From assembly GCA_041391725.1 (NCBI GenBank), contig JAWKNL010000004.1, positions 186,001 through 250,000 of the forward strand: a stretch of 64,000 nt of DNA, given 5' to 3'. This DNA is from JAGQVA01 sp041391725 (GTDB taxonomy: Bacteria > Bacteroidota > Bacteroidia > J057). Both the position numbers and the translations under genes were made by a program. Under the pieces are notes generated by a model, which did not search any database, was not told where the DNA came from, and saw nothing but the letters and a program-made list of their open reading frames with translations. Within the stretch, counting starts at the first letter, position 1; every line of letters starts with the position of its first letter. Shown here piece by piece: positions 8,496 to 17,236 of this stretch.

Positions 8496-9487
8496 ATGGC
8501 CAGGATTTTAACAGGAATACAGAGTACAGGTACACCTCATCTGGGCAATTTACTGGGAGCAATCCTTCCGGCGATAGCGCTTTCTGCTCAGCCGGAAAAT
8601 GATTCCTTCCTCTTTATTGCCGATATGCATTCCATGACATCTATCCACGATGGACAGACCATCCGCAGCAATACATACGCAACTGCTGCCGCATGGCTTG
8701 CCTGTGGTCTTGATACGAAAAACACTATATTTTACCGCCAGTCGGATGTACCCGAAGTGACAGAGCTTATGTGGTATCTCGGCTGTTTTATCCCGTATAA
8801 CCGTCTCAAACTGGCGCACTCGTTTAAGGATAAATCTGACAGGATGGAAATGGTCAGCGGCGGATTATTTACCTACCCGGTACTGATGGCTGCCGATATT
8901 CTGCTCTATGACTCCGAAGTCGTACCTGTGGGAAAAGATCAGAAACAACATCTCGAGTTTACCCGCGATATGGCCGAGGCCGTCAATCGCCAGTATGGGG
9001 AAGACACCTTTGTCATTCCCGATGCCCGGATTGATGAGGCGGTCATGGTGATTCCCGGCATCGACGGGGAAAAAATGAGCAAGTCGCGCGGCAATACCAT
9101 TGTCATTTTCGATGACGACAAAAGCCTGAAAAAACAGGTAATGAATATCGTTACAGATTCCACGCCGCTGGAAGATCCCAAAAACCGGATACCTGCAACG
9201 TATTTGCGTTGTACAAACTGCTGGCTTCTGCTGAGGAGGTTGCAGCCATGCGTGAAAACTACCTGCGCGGCGGTTGGTACGGCCACGCCAAAAAGGCCCT
9301 GCTGGAACTGATCATGACCCGGTTTGAAAATGAAAGAAAAACCTTTCAGTATTATATGAATAACCTGCCGGAAATTGACAAACAGCTCGCGGAGGGTGCT
9401 GCCCGCGCCCGTAATGTGGCAAAAACGGTTCTGGCAAGAGTGAGAGAACGACTGGGGTACAATCCCACGGTCAATAGTTATGTTTAA
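8496..9487 (+). pseudogene. trpS: Tryptophanyl-tRNA synthetase with an internal one-base frameshift
   Basis: The two halves together are a full class I TrpRS of about 330 residues that charges tRNA-Trp. The first half, in the frame of ATG 8496, has the HIGH-type motif TPHLGNLLGA and the KMSKS loop GEKMSKSRGN. After DPKN (about 9187) the frame drifts into unrelated sequence and stops near 9311. The true C-terminus (PDTCNVFALYKLLASAEEV onward, ending VNSYV) continues in the -1 frame to 9487. One extra C in the CC at 9185-9186 would restore a perfect join. As trpS is essential and no second copy is visible here, a base missing from the sequence is likelier than true loss. Annotate as broken until checked. 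Confidence 0.85.
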
Positions 9488-9498
9488 TCTGATCCACT

Positions 9499-10116
9499 AT
9501 GCACCTTAGTGTAGCCGGAAATATCGGCGCAGGAAAAACCACGCTGACTTTCCTTCTCTCAAAATATTTTGGGTTTGAGTCTCTCTTTGAAGACAATGAA
9601 CAAAACCCCTATCTGCTGGACTTTTATTCCGACATGACCCGGTGGTCGTTTAATCTTCAGGTTTCCTTCCTTCAGTCCCGTCTGAAAAAACTGATCAATA
9701 TCCGCAAGGAAAAACGAAATATTATTCAGGACAGGACTATCTATGAAGATGCACAGATATTTGCCCCCAACCTTCACGCCATGGGGCTGATGTCAACCCG
9801 GGACTATGAAACCTACAAAGAACTGTTTGAAACCATCGCAGAACTCGTCCAGCCCCCTGACCTGCTGATCTACCTTCGTGCAGGCATCCCCACCCTGGTC
9901 GAACAAATCCAGAACCGGGGCAGAAACTACGAGGATTCCATTCGCCTCGACTACCTCAAACGCCTCAATGAGCGGTATGAGGCATGGTTTGAAACCTACA
10001 ACTACGGCAAAAAAATAGAAGTTACCGTCGGGGACCTCAACTTCCGCGACAATCCCGAACACCTGGGCATTATCATCAACCGGATAAAAGGAGAATTATA
10101 CGGTCTTTTTTCCTGA
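9499..10116 (+). CDS. Deoxynucleoside kinase family protein
   Basis: This 205-residue P-loop kinase belongs to the deoxynucleoside kinase (dNK) family of nucleotide salvage. It has the phosphate-binding loop GNIGAGKT (7-14), the dNK-type DRTIYED motif (DR at 78-79) with catalytic and substrate-binding residues, and a lid region with basic residues (QIQNRGRNYEDSIRLDYL). The length is normal. Which deoxynucleoside it prefers cannot be told. It starts 11 bases after the trpS stop, so the two are probably co-transcribed. Confidence 0.88.
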   Translation: MHLSVAGNIGAGKTTLTFLLSKYFGFESLFEDNEQNPYLLDFYSDMTRWSFNLQVSFLQSRLKKLINIRKEKRNIIQDRTIYEDAQIFAPNLHAMGLMSTRDYETYKELFETIAELVQPPDLLIYLRAGIPTLVEQIQNRGRNYEDSIRLDYLKRLNERYEAWFETYNYGKKIEVTVGDLNFRDNPEHLGIIINRIKGELYGLFS

Positions 10117-10149
10117 AATGCGTAAATTCACTGGCAGACAATTCTGCCT

Positions 10150-11709
10150 ATGAAAGCTACTACTTCAATTCTGATTATTTTTTCCCTCTCATTTTTTCTC
10201 TCCTGTGCAGGAGGGGGTGATTCGCCCACCAAAATCGTCATCCTCGCCGGCAAAAAAAGCCATGGACCCGGTCAACATGAATACATCAAAGCCGCCCGAC
10301 TCCTCAAGGCGATGCTTGACAAAACACCCGGCATGGATATCTATACAGAAATCCACTACAACGGATGGCCCGAATTTCCCAAAACCCTCGACAATGCAAA
10401 TCTTATCCTGACGATCTCCGACGGGCAGGATGGCGAATTGTATTCTCCTGTTCCTTTTATGGAGCCGGAGCGAATGGACATCATGAAAAAGCAGATGGCC
10501 CGTGGCTGCGGTTTTGGTGTTATCCATTTTTCCACTTTTGCGCCTGACAACCTCTCAAAAGAGATACTCGACTGGGGTGGCGGTTATTTTGACTGGCAGG
10601 ACGATACCGGAGCGCGCAACTGGTATTCTGCTATCCGTACCCTCGACACCACTGTGACGCTGGTTTCTCCTTCACATCCTGTTTCACGCGGACTGCCGCA
10701 GGACTTTCGCCTGAAGGACGAGTTTTATTACCAGATCAGATTTCGGGACAATGACCCCGGACTGGTGCCCATCGCTTCTGTGCCTGCGCTCAAAAGCGAA
10801 CTTCCCCACAGCGACGTGGTTGCCTGGGCAGTTGAACGAGAAAATGGCAGCCGCGGGTTTTCCACCACGATGGGGCACTATTTCAGCAACTGGGAAGACC
10901 CCAACTTCCGCAAACTCATGCTCAATGGCATTGTCTGGGCTGCCGGGCTCGACGTGCCGGAAGGCGGAATGGATGCGCCGTTTTACGACGATCGCCAGGT
11001 TACTGATATCCTTTTCCACCGGTCAGTGAAAGGATTAATCCTTACCGGCAATGACCACCCGGCGCATGACTGGAAGGCCAAAACCAAAGTACTGAAAGAA
11101 CTCCTTGAAGTCGAAAAATCCATTTATATCGATGTATCTGAGGACATCAATGATCTGGGGGTATATACCCTGGAAGACTACGATTTTCTTTTGCTCAACT
11201 ATTGCAACTGGGAAGACTCGGCGGGATTGGGCGAAAGCGCAAAAAAAGAATTTGTTTCCTATCTCCAAAATGGCGGCGGCCTGATGCTTATCCACTTTGC
11301 AAATGGGGCATGGAATTACTCCCTGCCCGGCGCCGGTGCGTCTGACTGGCCCGAATACCGGAATATTTGCAGAAGATATTGGGATCACAACGATGGCAGC
11401 GCTCACGATGCCTATGGCAAGTTTATTGTGGGGCGTACGCCTTCTCCCCATCCTGTAACACAGGAAATGGAAACCTTCGAAACGGAAGACGAACTGTATT
11501 ACAACCAGCGCGGAGACGGAAAAATTAATGTCATGCTTATTTCCACTTCCAAAGATAAAAACAGCCTCGAACCCCTTGCATGGACTTACAACTACGGAGA
11601 AGGCAAGGTTTTTCAGACAGTATTGGGCCATTCTCCCGAATCCTTTAAGCCATACGAATTTCAACGCATTCTCCGAAGGGCAGCGCTCTGGGCTTCCGGA
11701 AAACTCTAA
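10150..11709 (+). CDS. Lipoprotein with two ThuA-like domains
   Basis: This 519-residue lipoprotein has a signal peptide ending FSLSFFLSC, with Cys as the lipid anchor. Two tandem ThuA-like (class I glutamine-amidotransferase-like fold) domains follow. The first opens with KIVILAGKKSHGPGQHEY and contains the family-typical GFGVIHFSTFAPD, HPVSRGLPQDFRLKDEFYY and a second half ending near GIVWAAGLD; the second runs from VKGLILTGNDHPAHDW to the C-terminus with GGLMLIHFANGAW and HPVTQEMETFETEDELYYN. ThuA proteins are linked to sugar catabolism, but their reaction is poorly defined. It opens a run of same-strand genes reaching to 19450, next to a fuconolactonase-like hydrolase. Confidence 0.8.
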   Translation: MKATTSILIIFSLSFFLSCAGGGDSPTKIVILAGKKSHGPGQHEYIKAARLLKAMLDKTPGMDIYTEIHYNGWPEFPKTLDNANLILTISDGQDGELYSPVPFMEPERMDIMKKQMARGCGFGVIHFSTFAPDNLSKEILDWGGGYFDWQDDTGARNWYSAIRTLDTTVTLVSPSHPVSRGLPQDFRLKDEFYYQIRFRDNDPGLVPIASVPALKSELPHSDVVAWAVERENGSRGFSTTMGHYFSNWEDPNFRKLMLNGIVWAAGLDVPEGGMDAPFYDDRQVTDILFHRSVKGLILTGNDHPAHDWKAKTKVLKELLEVEKSIYIDVSEDINDLGVYTLEDYDFLLLNYCNWEDSAGLGESAKKEFVSYLQNGGGLMLIHFANGAWNYSLPGAGASDWPEYRNICRRYWDHNDGSAHDAYGKFIVGRTPSPHPVTQEMETFETEDELYYNQRGDGKINVMLISTSKDKNSLEPLAWTYNYGEGKVFQTVLGHSPESFKPYEFQRILRRAALWASGKL

Positions 11710-11721
11710 AAATCTATACCT

Positions 11722-12552
11722 ATGTACATTGATGCGCATCAGCATTTCTGGAAATTTGATCCACAGGATTATGGCTGGATCAGCGATAAAATGCAGGTAA
11801 TCAGGCGGGACTTTTATCCCGATGAACTGGCAGAAGAGCAGAAAAAAGCGGGGTTTTCAGGCGCTATTTCCGTCCAGGCCCGCCAATCGCTTGCAGAAAA
11901 TGATTTTCTGCTTGGGCTGGCAGAACATTATGACTGGATAAAAGGCGTCGTCGGCTGGGTGGACTTGTGCAGCGATCAGGCCGAAGATCAGTTGCAGGTT
12001 TTTGCTGCACATCCCAAAGCAGTCGGCGTAAGACATGTCATCCACGACGAACCTGACGATGATTTTATGTTGAGAGAGGATTTCCGGAGGGGAATCGGGC
12101 TGCTTAAAAAATATGGAATGACTTACGATCTGCTGTTATTCCCAAAACACTTGCCGCGGGCGATAAAATTGGTGGCGGAATTTCCCGAACAACCTTTCGT
12201 GCTGGATCATATCTCTAAACCCCATATCCGCGACAGGAAGACCGAACCCTGGGCCGATGAAATCCGCCAACTGGCGGCCTTCCCCCATGTGCACTGCAAA
12301 TTGTCAGGCATGGTCACCGAAACCCACTGGCAAAACTGGAAAGAAGAAGACTTTTTTCCCTACCTCGATGTGGTTTGGGAAGCCTTTGGAGAAGACCGTC
12401 TGATGATCGGAAGCGACTGGCCGGTGTGCAAACTATCAGGTGAATATGCACCCGTCATGCAGATCGTACAGTCTTATCTTTCTTCGTTTCCGCAAACTAC
12501 CATTCAGAAAGTTATGGGTGAAAATGCAGCACAATTTTATCTGAAAAAATGA
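11722..12552 (+). CDS. Amidohydrolase-2 family, L-fuconolactonase-like
   Basis: This 276-residue TIM-barrel metal hydrolase (COG3618) starts with the metal-binding DAHQHFW motif. Other family residues are VLDHISKPHI, KLSGMVTE and the C-terminal RLMIGSDWPVC with the catalytic Asp. Relatives open sugar lactones such as L-fucono-1,5-lactone or 2-pyrone-4,6-dicarboxylate; the DAHQHFW start and SDWPV end fit the sugar-lactonase branch. There is no signal peptide, so it is cytoplasmic. It follows the ThuA-like gene by 12 bases and shares ATGA with the next gene, indicating one operon. The exact substrate is not determined. Confidence 0.82.
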   Translation: MYIDAHQHFWKFDPQDYGWISDKMQVIRRDFYPDELAEEQKKAGFSGAISVQARQSLAENDFLLGLAEHYDWIKGVVGWVDLCSDQAEDQLQVFAAHPKAVGVRHVIHDEPDDDFMLREDFRRGIGLLKKYGMTYDLLLFPKHLPRAIKLVAEFPEQPFVLDHISKPHIRDRKTEPWADEIRQLAAFPHVHCKLSGMVTETHWQNWKEEDFFPYLDVVWEAFGEDRLMIGSDWPVCKLSGEYAPVMQIVQSYLSSFPQTTIQKVMGENAAQFYLKK

Positions 12553-13292
12553 AATACTGGTTCCTGATTATCTGTTTTGAGGTTTCTGCTTTTTTTGCCC
12601 TGGCTCAGCCGGAAAACAATCCTGTGTCTGCCATTCTCCAACTCGCAGGTGATCAGATGGGCGTTATGGTACAAAAGGAAGCAGGTGATCTGCCGTTTTC
12701 GCTCCTTCACGGGCGAAGGTTTCAGGCGCAGCACCCCTTTGTCAAAGGCTCGCCCTTTTGGTTTCAGGGTGTATGGGTAAATGGAAACATACAGACGCGG
12801 TATTATACTTACTTCAACCAGCCGGTTCAGTATGATGCCCGGGAGGATGCACTTGTCTATTATCCCGATTCGCTGAGCCTGGAAATGGTAAAAATCAACC
12901 CGGAAGATATGGTGGCATTTTCTGTTTCAGATGTAGTATTTATATATCTGGGAAATGGCCCCGAAAAAAAGGAAATGGAAAAAGTCAGACTTTCTCCCGG
13001 TTATTTCGAATTGTTTTATCAGGGAAAAACGACCCTGCTGGCCAAACGAACCAAAACCCTTCTGGTGGCCCACGACAGCAGGGATTCCTACGGCAGTTTT
13101 GCCGCCCGTACGCGGTGGTATATTCTCAATGATGGCATTTTTTATCCGGCTGAAAATAAAGCCGGGATACTGTCTTTATTCCCAACCCACAAGCCGGAGG
13201 CAAAGGCATATTGGCGCACAAATCAAACGGGCAACTGGAAACGCAACCCGCAACTTCTGGCAGATTTTCTCGCTTATTGTGACCAGCTATGA
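12549..13292 (+). CDS. Secreted protein of unknown function
   Basis: This 247-residue protein has a signal peptide (KYWFLIICFEVSAFFALAQ) and then a mainly beta, aromatic-rich mature part (GSPFWFQGVWVNGNIQTRYYTYFNQ, SPGYFELFYQGKTTLLAKR). I recognise no named domain or catalytic motif. Start and stop overlap both neighbours by four bases (ATGA), so it is translated together with the hydrolase upstream and the TonB receptor downstream. A role as a periplasmic or surface accessory to that receptor is an inference from this coupling alone. Confidence 0.7.
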   Translation: MKYWFLIICFEVSAFFALAQPENNPVSAILQLAGDQMGVMVQKEAGDLPFSLLHGRRFQAQHPFVKGSPFWFQGVWVNGNIQTRYYTYFNQPVQYDAREDALVYYPDSLSLEMVKINPEDMVAFSVSDVVFIYLGNGPEKKEMEKVRLSPGYFELFYQGKTTLLAKRTKTLLVAHDSRDSYGSFAARTRWYILNDGIFYPAENKAGILSLFPTHKPEAKAYWRTNQTGNWKRNPQLLADFLAYCDQL

Positions 13293-16066
13293 AAAAAAAA
13301 TACATAATATGGGTAGCCGGGCTGATGATGGCTTCTCTGACACTGAAAGCACAAAAACCACAGATCGTTGTTCAGGAAAATTATCAGGGGATGCCGGTAA
13401 AGGCTTTTTTCGGTGAAATGGAAACGCGGTACACCATCCGATTTTTTTATCTGGAAAAATGGCTGGATACCCTGCGGGTAGAGCAGCCCCGTGTTCCCAT
13501 GCCGTTGAGCGCCATTCTTGACGAAAGTTTTGCAGGAACCGCGCTTGCCTGGACAGCAGATGGCCCCAACCGGGTGATTCTTACCCGGGATCGCCCGGTC
13601 AGGGATACTCTGTATTTTGTCAACCGCCCGCCGGAGATCATTCAGGCTGATCGCAATCCGGATTGGGAACCGGGATCATACCAGCCTGAAATTACCTTTT
13701 CCAAAGATTCTGTTGCCAATGAGGAGTCTGTGTTAATCGAAATCGGTGCCGAAAATCCCTCCAGAACATCAAGGGTGACGCTTGCCGGTTATATCAGAGA
13801 TGCTGACAGTGGCGAGCCGCTGCCCGGGGCTGCGGCTTTGATTGAAGCGCGAAAGCTCGGCGTAAATGCCGACGCGTATGGGTATTATTCTCTTACCCTC
13901 CCCAAAGGAAAGTTTGAAATTGTGTTTCGCAGTTATGGCAAAGAAGCAGTGAGGCGGCAGATATCTCTGCTGGGAGACGGGAATCTGGATGTTACCCTTC
14001 GCGATGATATTCATATGCTCGACGAAGTAGTCATAGAGGCAGAGCGCGAAGCCAATATCCAGGGCGCACAGATGGGTGTTACCCGTCTGGGGATAGAAAA
14101 TCTTCAGCAAATGCCTGCCTTTATGGGCGAGATAGATATTGTCAAATCCGCACTTCTCCTGCCCGGCGTACAGACGGTAGGCGAAGGCAGTTCTGGTTTT
14201 AATGTGAGAGGTGGTACGGCAAGCCAGAACCTGGTGCTTATCAACCAGGCACCGGTATTTAATACGTCCCATCTTTTTGGTTTTTTCTCGGTGTTTAACC
14301 CCGATATTGTCAGAAGTTTTGAACTGTACAAAAGCGGTATCCCTGCGAGATTTGGCGGCAGACTCGCGTCTGTGCTGGATATATCCATGAAAGATGGAAA
14401 CAGTAATGCATGGTCGCTGAGCGGAGGCATTAGTCCGGTTACCAGTCGTATTACAGCCGAAGGACCGGTTCTAAACGGAAAAAGTTCGGTCATCCTCGGC
14501 GTGCGGCGAACCTACTCCAACTGGATCCTGCGGCAGTTTAACAATGCAGCCATACGCAATAGTGAGGCCGATTTTGGTGATGTAAACGGCAAACTCCACC
14601 TGGTGCTCAACAGCAAAAATCAGATCGACCTTTCGGGTTATTTCAGCACCGATAATTTTGTTTTTAACCAGGATACCGCCTACAACTACCAGAATCTCAA
14701 CAGCACCCTTAGCTGGAAACATTTGTTCAACAATCGCTTTTACGCGGTGACGTCCGCCATTTTCAGTCAGTATCAGTACAAAATCGATATCAACGAATCC
14801 CCTGAAACCGCTCTCAGAATCGGCTATATGATCAGGTATCAGGAGGGGAAAACAGATTTTACTTTTATCCCTAACCCAACCCATCAACTGCGAATGGGCG
14901 TTAGTATCATAAGATATGACCTTAGTCCGGGAACCCGAACGCCTGCCGATCCTTTGTCGCTGGTAAGCAAAAAAAGCCTGGAAAACGAGCAGGGAATTGA
15001 AGGCGGACTGTATCTGAGCGATGATTTTGATCTCGGAAACCGCTGGAAAATGTATGCGGGAATCCGTTTGTCTGCATATGCTATGCTGGGGCCGCAGACG
15101 ATCTACCACTACCTACCAGGGGCTGCCCGGCAGGTAGTCAATCTGGCTGACAGCACCATTTATGGCTCCGGGAAGCTGATACAATCCTATGGCGGTCCGG
15201 AAATCAGAGTTACTGCGCGGTATAGTCTGGACGAAAAAAGCTCCTTCAAAATGGGCTACAACCGGATGCGCCAGTATCTGCATATGCTCTCCAATACTAC
15301 TTCTATCAGCCCATCCGATACCTGGAAACTCAGCGATCCCTATCTCCGGCCTCAGGTAGGCGACCAGTTGTCACTGGGATATTACCGCAACTTCCGCCAA
15401 AACTCCATCGAAACTTCGGTAGAGATTTATGTCAAAACCATAGCCCATATGCCAGAATTTAAGAGCGGCGCGCAGTTGCTACTCAACCCTTTTGTGGAGA
15501 CTGCAGTAGTCAGTGGTACGGGGCGGGCTTATGGGGCAGAATTTCTGGTTCGTAAGGATCGGGGAAAACTCAACGGCTGGGTCAGTTATACCTATGCGCG
15601 AACCTTTATCAGGGTGAAAGGCAATTTCCCTGACGAGGTTATCAACCGGGGAAATTATTATCCAGCCAGTGTGGACAAACCCCATGACTTTTCGCTGGTC
15701 GCCAACTACCGGTTTTCCCGGCGGTTGAATTTCTCCACCAATTTTGCCTGGAACACCGGAAGGCCCATTACCCTCCCCGTGTCTCAGTTTGTCTTTGGAA
15801 ATGGAACGCGGGTTAGTTATTCCCAGCGAAATCAGTTTCGCGTGCCAGATTACTTCCGATGGGATGTGTCCATGAATATTGAGGGAAATCATAAAGTGAA
15901 TAAACCGCTTCACAATTCGCTGTCGCTGGCTATTTATAATGTATTGGGGAGGAAAAATGTGTATTCCATCTATTTTGTAACTGAGCCTGACGGCGTGCAG
16001 GGTTATAAGCTATCCGTTTTTGGCAGACCCATTTTTACGGCAACCTACAATTTTAATATTAAATGA
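13289..16066 (+). CDS. TonB-dependent receptor with STN-like and carboxypeptidase-regulatory domains
   Basis: This 925-residue outer-membrane receptor has a signal peptide, then an STN/secretin-like N-terminal domain (about residues 30-105), a carboxypeptidase-regulatory-like domain (VTLAGYIRDADSGEPLPGAAALIE to DVTLRDD), a plug (LPGVQTVGEGSSGFNVRGG, with IPARFGGRLASVLDI) and a C-terminal beta-barrel ending in the aromatic TATYNFNIK. TonB receptors import ligands such as siderophores, cobalamin or oligosaccharides with energy from the inner membrane. An STN-like domain can also signal to an anti-sigma factor, but none is visible nearby. No SusD partner follows; a DUF4249 lipoprotein does, a recurrent Bacteroidota pairing. 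The ligand is unknown. Confidence 0.9.
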   Translation: MKKKYIIWVAGLMMASLTLKAQKPQIVVQENYQGMPVKAFFGEMETRYTIRFFYLEKWLDTLRVEQPRVPMPLSAILDESFAGTALAWTADGPNRVILTRDRPVRDTLYFVNRPPEIIQADRNPDWEPGSYQPEITFSKDSVANEESVLIEIGAENPSRTSRVTLAGYIRDADSGEPLPGAAALIEARKLGVNADAYGYYSLTLPKGKFEIVFRSYGKEAVRRQISLLGDGNLDVTLRDDIHMLDEVVIEAEREANIQGAQMGVTRLGIENLQQMPAFMGEIDIVKSALLLPGVQTVGEGSSGFNVRGGTASQNLVLINQAPVFNTSHLFGFFSVFNPDIVRSFELYKSGIPARFGGRLASVLDISMKDGNSNAWSLSGGISPVTSRITAEGPVLNGKSSVILGVRRTYSNWILRQFNNAAIRNSEADFGDVNGKLHLVLNSKNQIDLSGYFSTDNFVFNQDTAYNYQNLNSTLSWKHLFNNRFYAVTSAIFSQYQYKIDINESPETALRIGYMIRYQEGKTDFTFIPNPTHQLRMGVSIIRYDLSPGTRTPADPLSLVSKKSLENEQGIEGGLYLSDDFDLGNRWKMYAGIRLSAYAMLGPQTIYHYLPGAARQVVNLADSTIYGSGKLIQSYGGPEIRVTARYSLDEKSSFKMGYNRMRQYLHMLSNTTSISPSDTWKLSDPYLRPQVGDQLSLGYYRNFRQNSIETSVEIYVKTIAHMPEFKSGAQLLLNPFVETAVVSGTGRAYGAEFLVRKDRGKLNGWVSYTYARTFIRVKGNFPDEVINRGNYYPASVDKPHDFSLVANYRFSRRLNFSTNFAWNTGRPITLPVSQFVFGNGTRVSYSQRNQFRVPDYFRWDVSMNIEGNHKVNKPLHNSLSLAIYNVLGRKNVYSIYFVTEPDGVQGYKLSVFGRPIFTATYNFNIK

Positions 16067-17226
16067 AAAACACAGGAGTTATATGGATTTTGATGGCTCT
16101 CTGGATGGGCTGTGTAGAGCCTTTCGAACCCGACCTGCAGGATTATGAAAATGCACTGGTGGTGGAAGGGTATATTCCGGAAGGGAAAAACCCGGCCAAA
16201 GTTATTCTGAGCCGTACTTTTGGTTTTGATCAGGATAAACCGGAATACATCAACGGAGCAACTGTATATATTCTTGACGACCAGGGAAAACAAATCCGCC
16301 TTCAGTCGAAGGGGAAAGGCGTGTATGAATCAGACACCACGGTGGCCGAGGGCATCCCCGGCAGAAGTTACCAGCTTCAGGTAAATCTCCCTGACGGAAA
16401 AACGTATGCGTCTTCCTGGGAAAAAATGAAAACCAGCGGAGATATAGCGTCGCTGGAGCATCAGTTTGAAAGCTTTGTAACAGGTTTTGATACGCTTAGC
16501 GGCCTGCAGCTTTATCTCAGCACCACGTCCTCCGACCAGAATGCGCGTTTTTACCGCTGGGAATACGAAGAAACCTGGATGTTTCGCGTGCCTTATCCTG
16601 CCCGGGGATACTGGAATACGGTTACCAAAGAACCTGTATTTGTGGAGTCAGACTCCATTCGGCGCACCTGCTATAAAAGTGCAAAATCGGTGGACATATT
16701 GCTGTTTTCTACCGAAGGGTTACAGGAGGATAAAATAGTGGACTATCCGTTGTTATATATTTCTACCCGAACCGACCGGCTCAATCTGAAATATAGCATT
16801 CTGGTCAAACAACATGTGCTCAGTGCCGAAGCCTACAACTACTGGCGCGTGATGAAAGAAATAAACCAGGAACTGGGAACACTTTTCGACCCCATTCCTT
16901 CCGACATTTCCGGCAATATCCGCAATACGGATGATCCAGACGAAGCGGTAATCGGCTATTTTAGTGCAGACGGATTTGCACAAAAGCGAATATTTATCGA
17001 CCGGATTGACTTTCCGCCGGCCTTTATTGAGACCGGATTTGGGAATTGTCCCTACGATTCCTTTTTCAGCAAAGATGATATGCAGCGTTATGTACTTGCC
17101 GGCAACGCCTGGGTAGGGGCGATTGCCGATTTTGCAGGCAATATTATTGGATATACCGGGAGTACGCGCAAGTGCTCGGATTGTACTACCCAGGGTTCTC
17201 TGAAAAAACCTGATTTCTGGCCATGA
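16063..17226 (+). CDS. DUF4249 lipoprotein
   Basis: This 387-residue lipoprotein has a short signal peptide ending LMALWMGC with Cys as anchor, then the DUF4249 hallmark start (VEPFEPDLQDYENALVVEGYI) and the beta-rich domain including NGATVYILDDQGK and YQLQVNLPDGKTYASSW. DUF4249 genes typically follow TonB receptors and are thought to act with them at the surface; the mechanism is unknown. Its ATG overlaps the receptor stop by four bases. The C-terminus contains two close cysteines (KCSDC). Confidence 0.85.
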   Translation: MKNTGVIWILMALWMGCVEPFEPDLQDYENALVVEGYIPEGKNPAKVILSRTFGFDQDKPEYINGATVYILDDQGKQIRLQSKGKGVYESDTTVAEGIPGRSYQLQVNLPDGKTYASSWEKMKTSGDIASLEHQFESFVTGFDTLSGLQLYLSTTSSDQNARFYRWEYEETWMFRVPYPARGYWNTVTKEPVFVESDSIRRTCYKSAKSVDILLFSTEGLQEDKIVDYPLLYISTRTDRLNLKYSILVKQHVLSAEAYNYWRVMKEINQELGTLFDPIPSDISGNIRNTDDPDEAVIGYFSADGFAQKRIFIDRIDFPPAFIETGFGNCPYDSFFSKDDMQRYVLAGNAWVGAIADFAGNIIGYTGSTRKCSDCTTQGSLKKPDFWP

Positions 17227-17236
17227 ACCATTGCCC

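Noticed and set aside
9181..9191. Programmed -1 frameshifting in trpS
   Set aside because: CAAAAAC lacks the X XXY YYZ pattern and no downstream stimulatory hairpin was obvious; a missing C is simpler. Noted as an alternative only.
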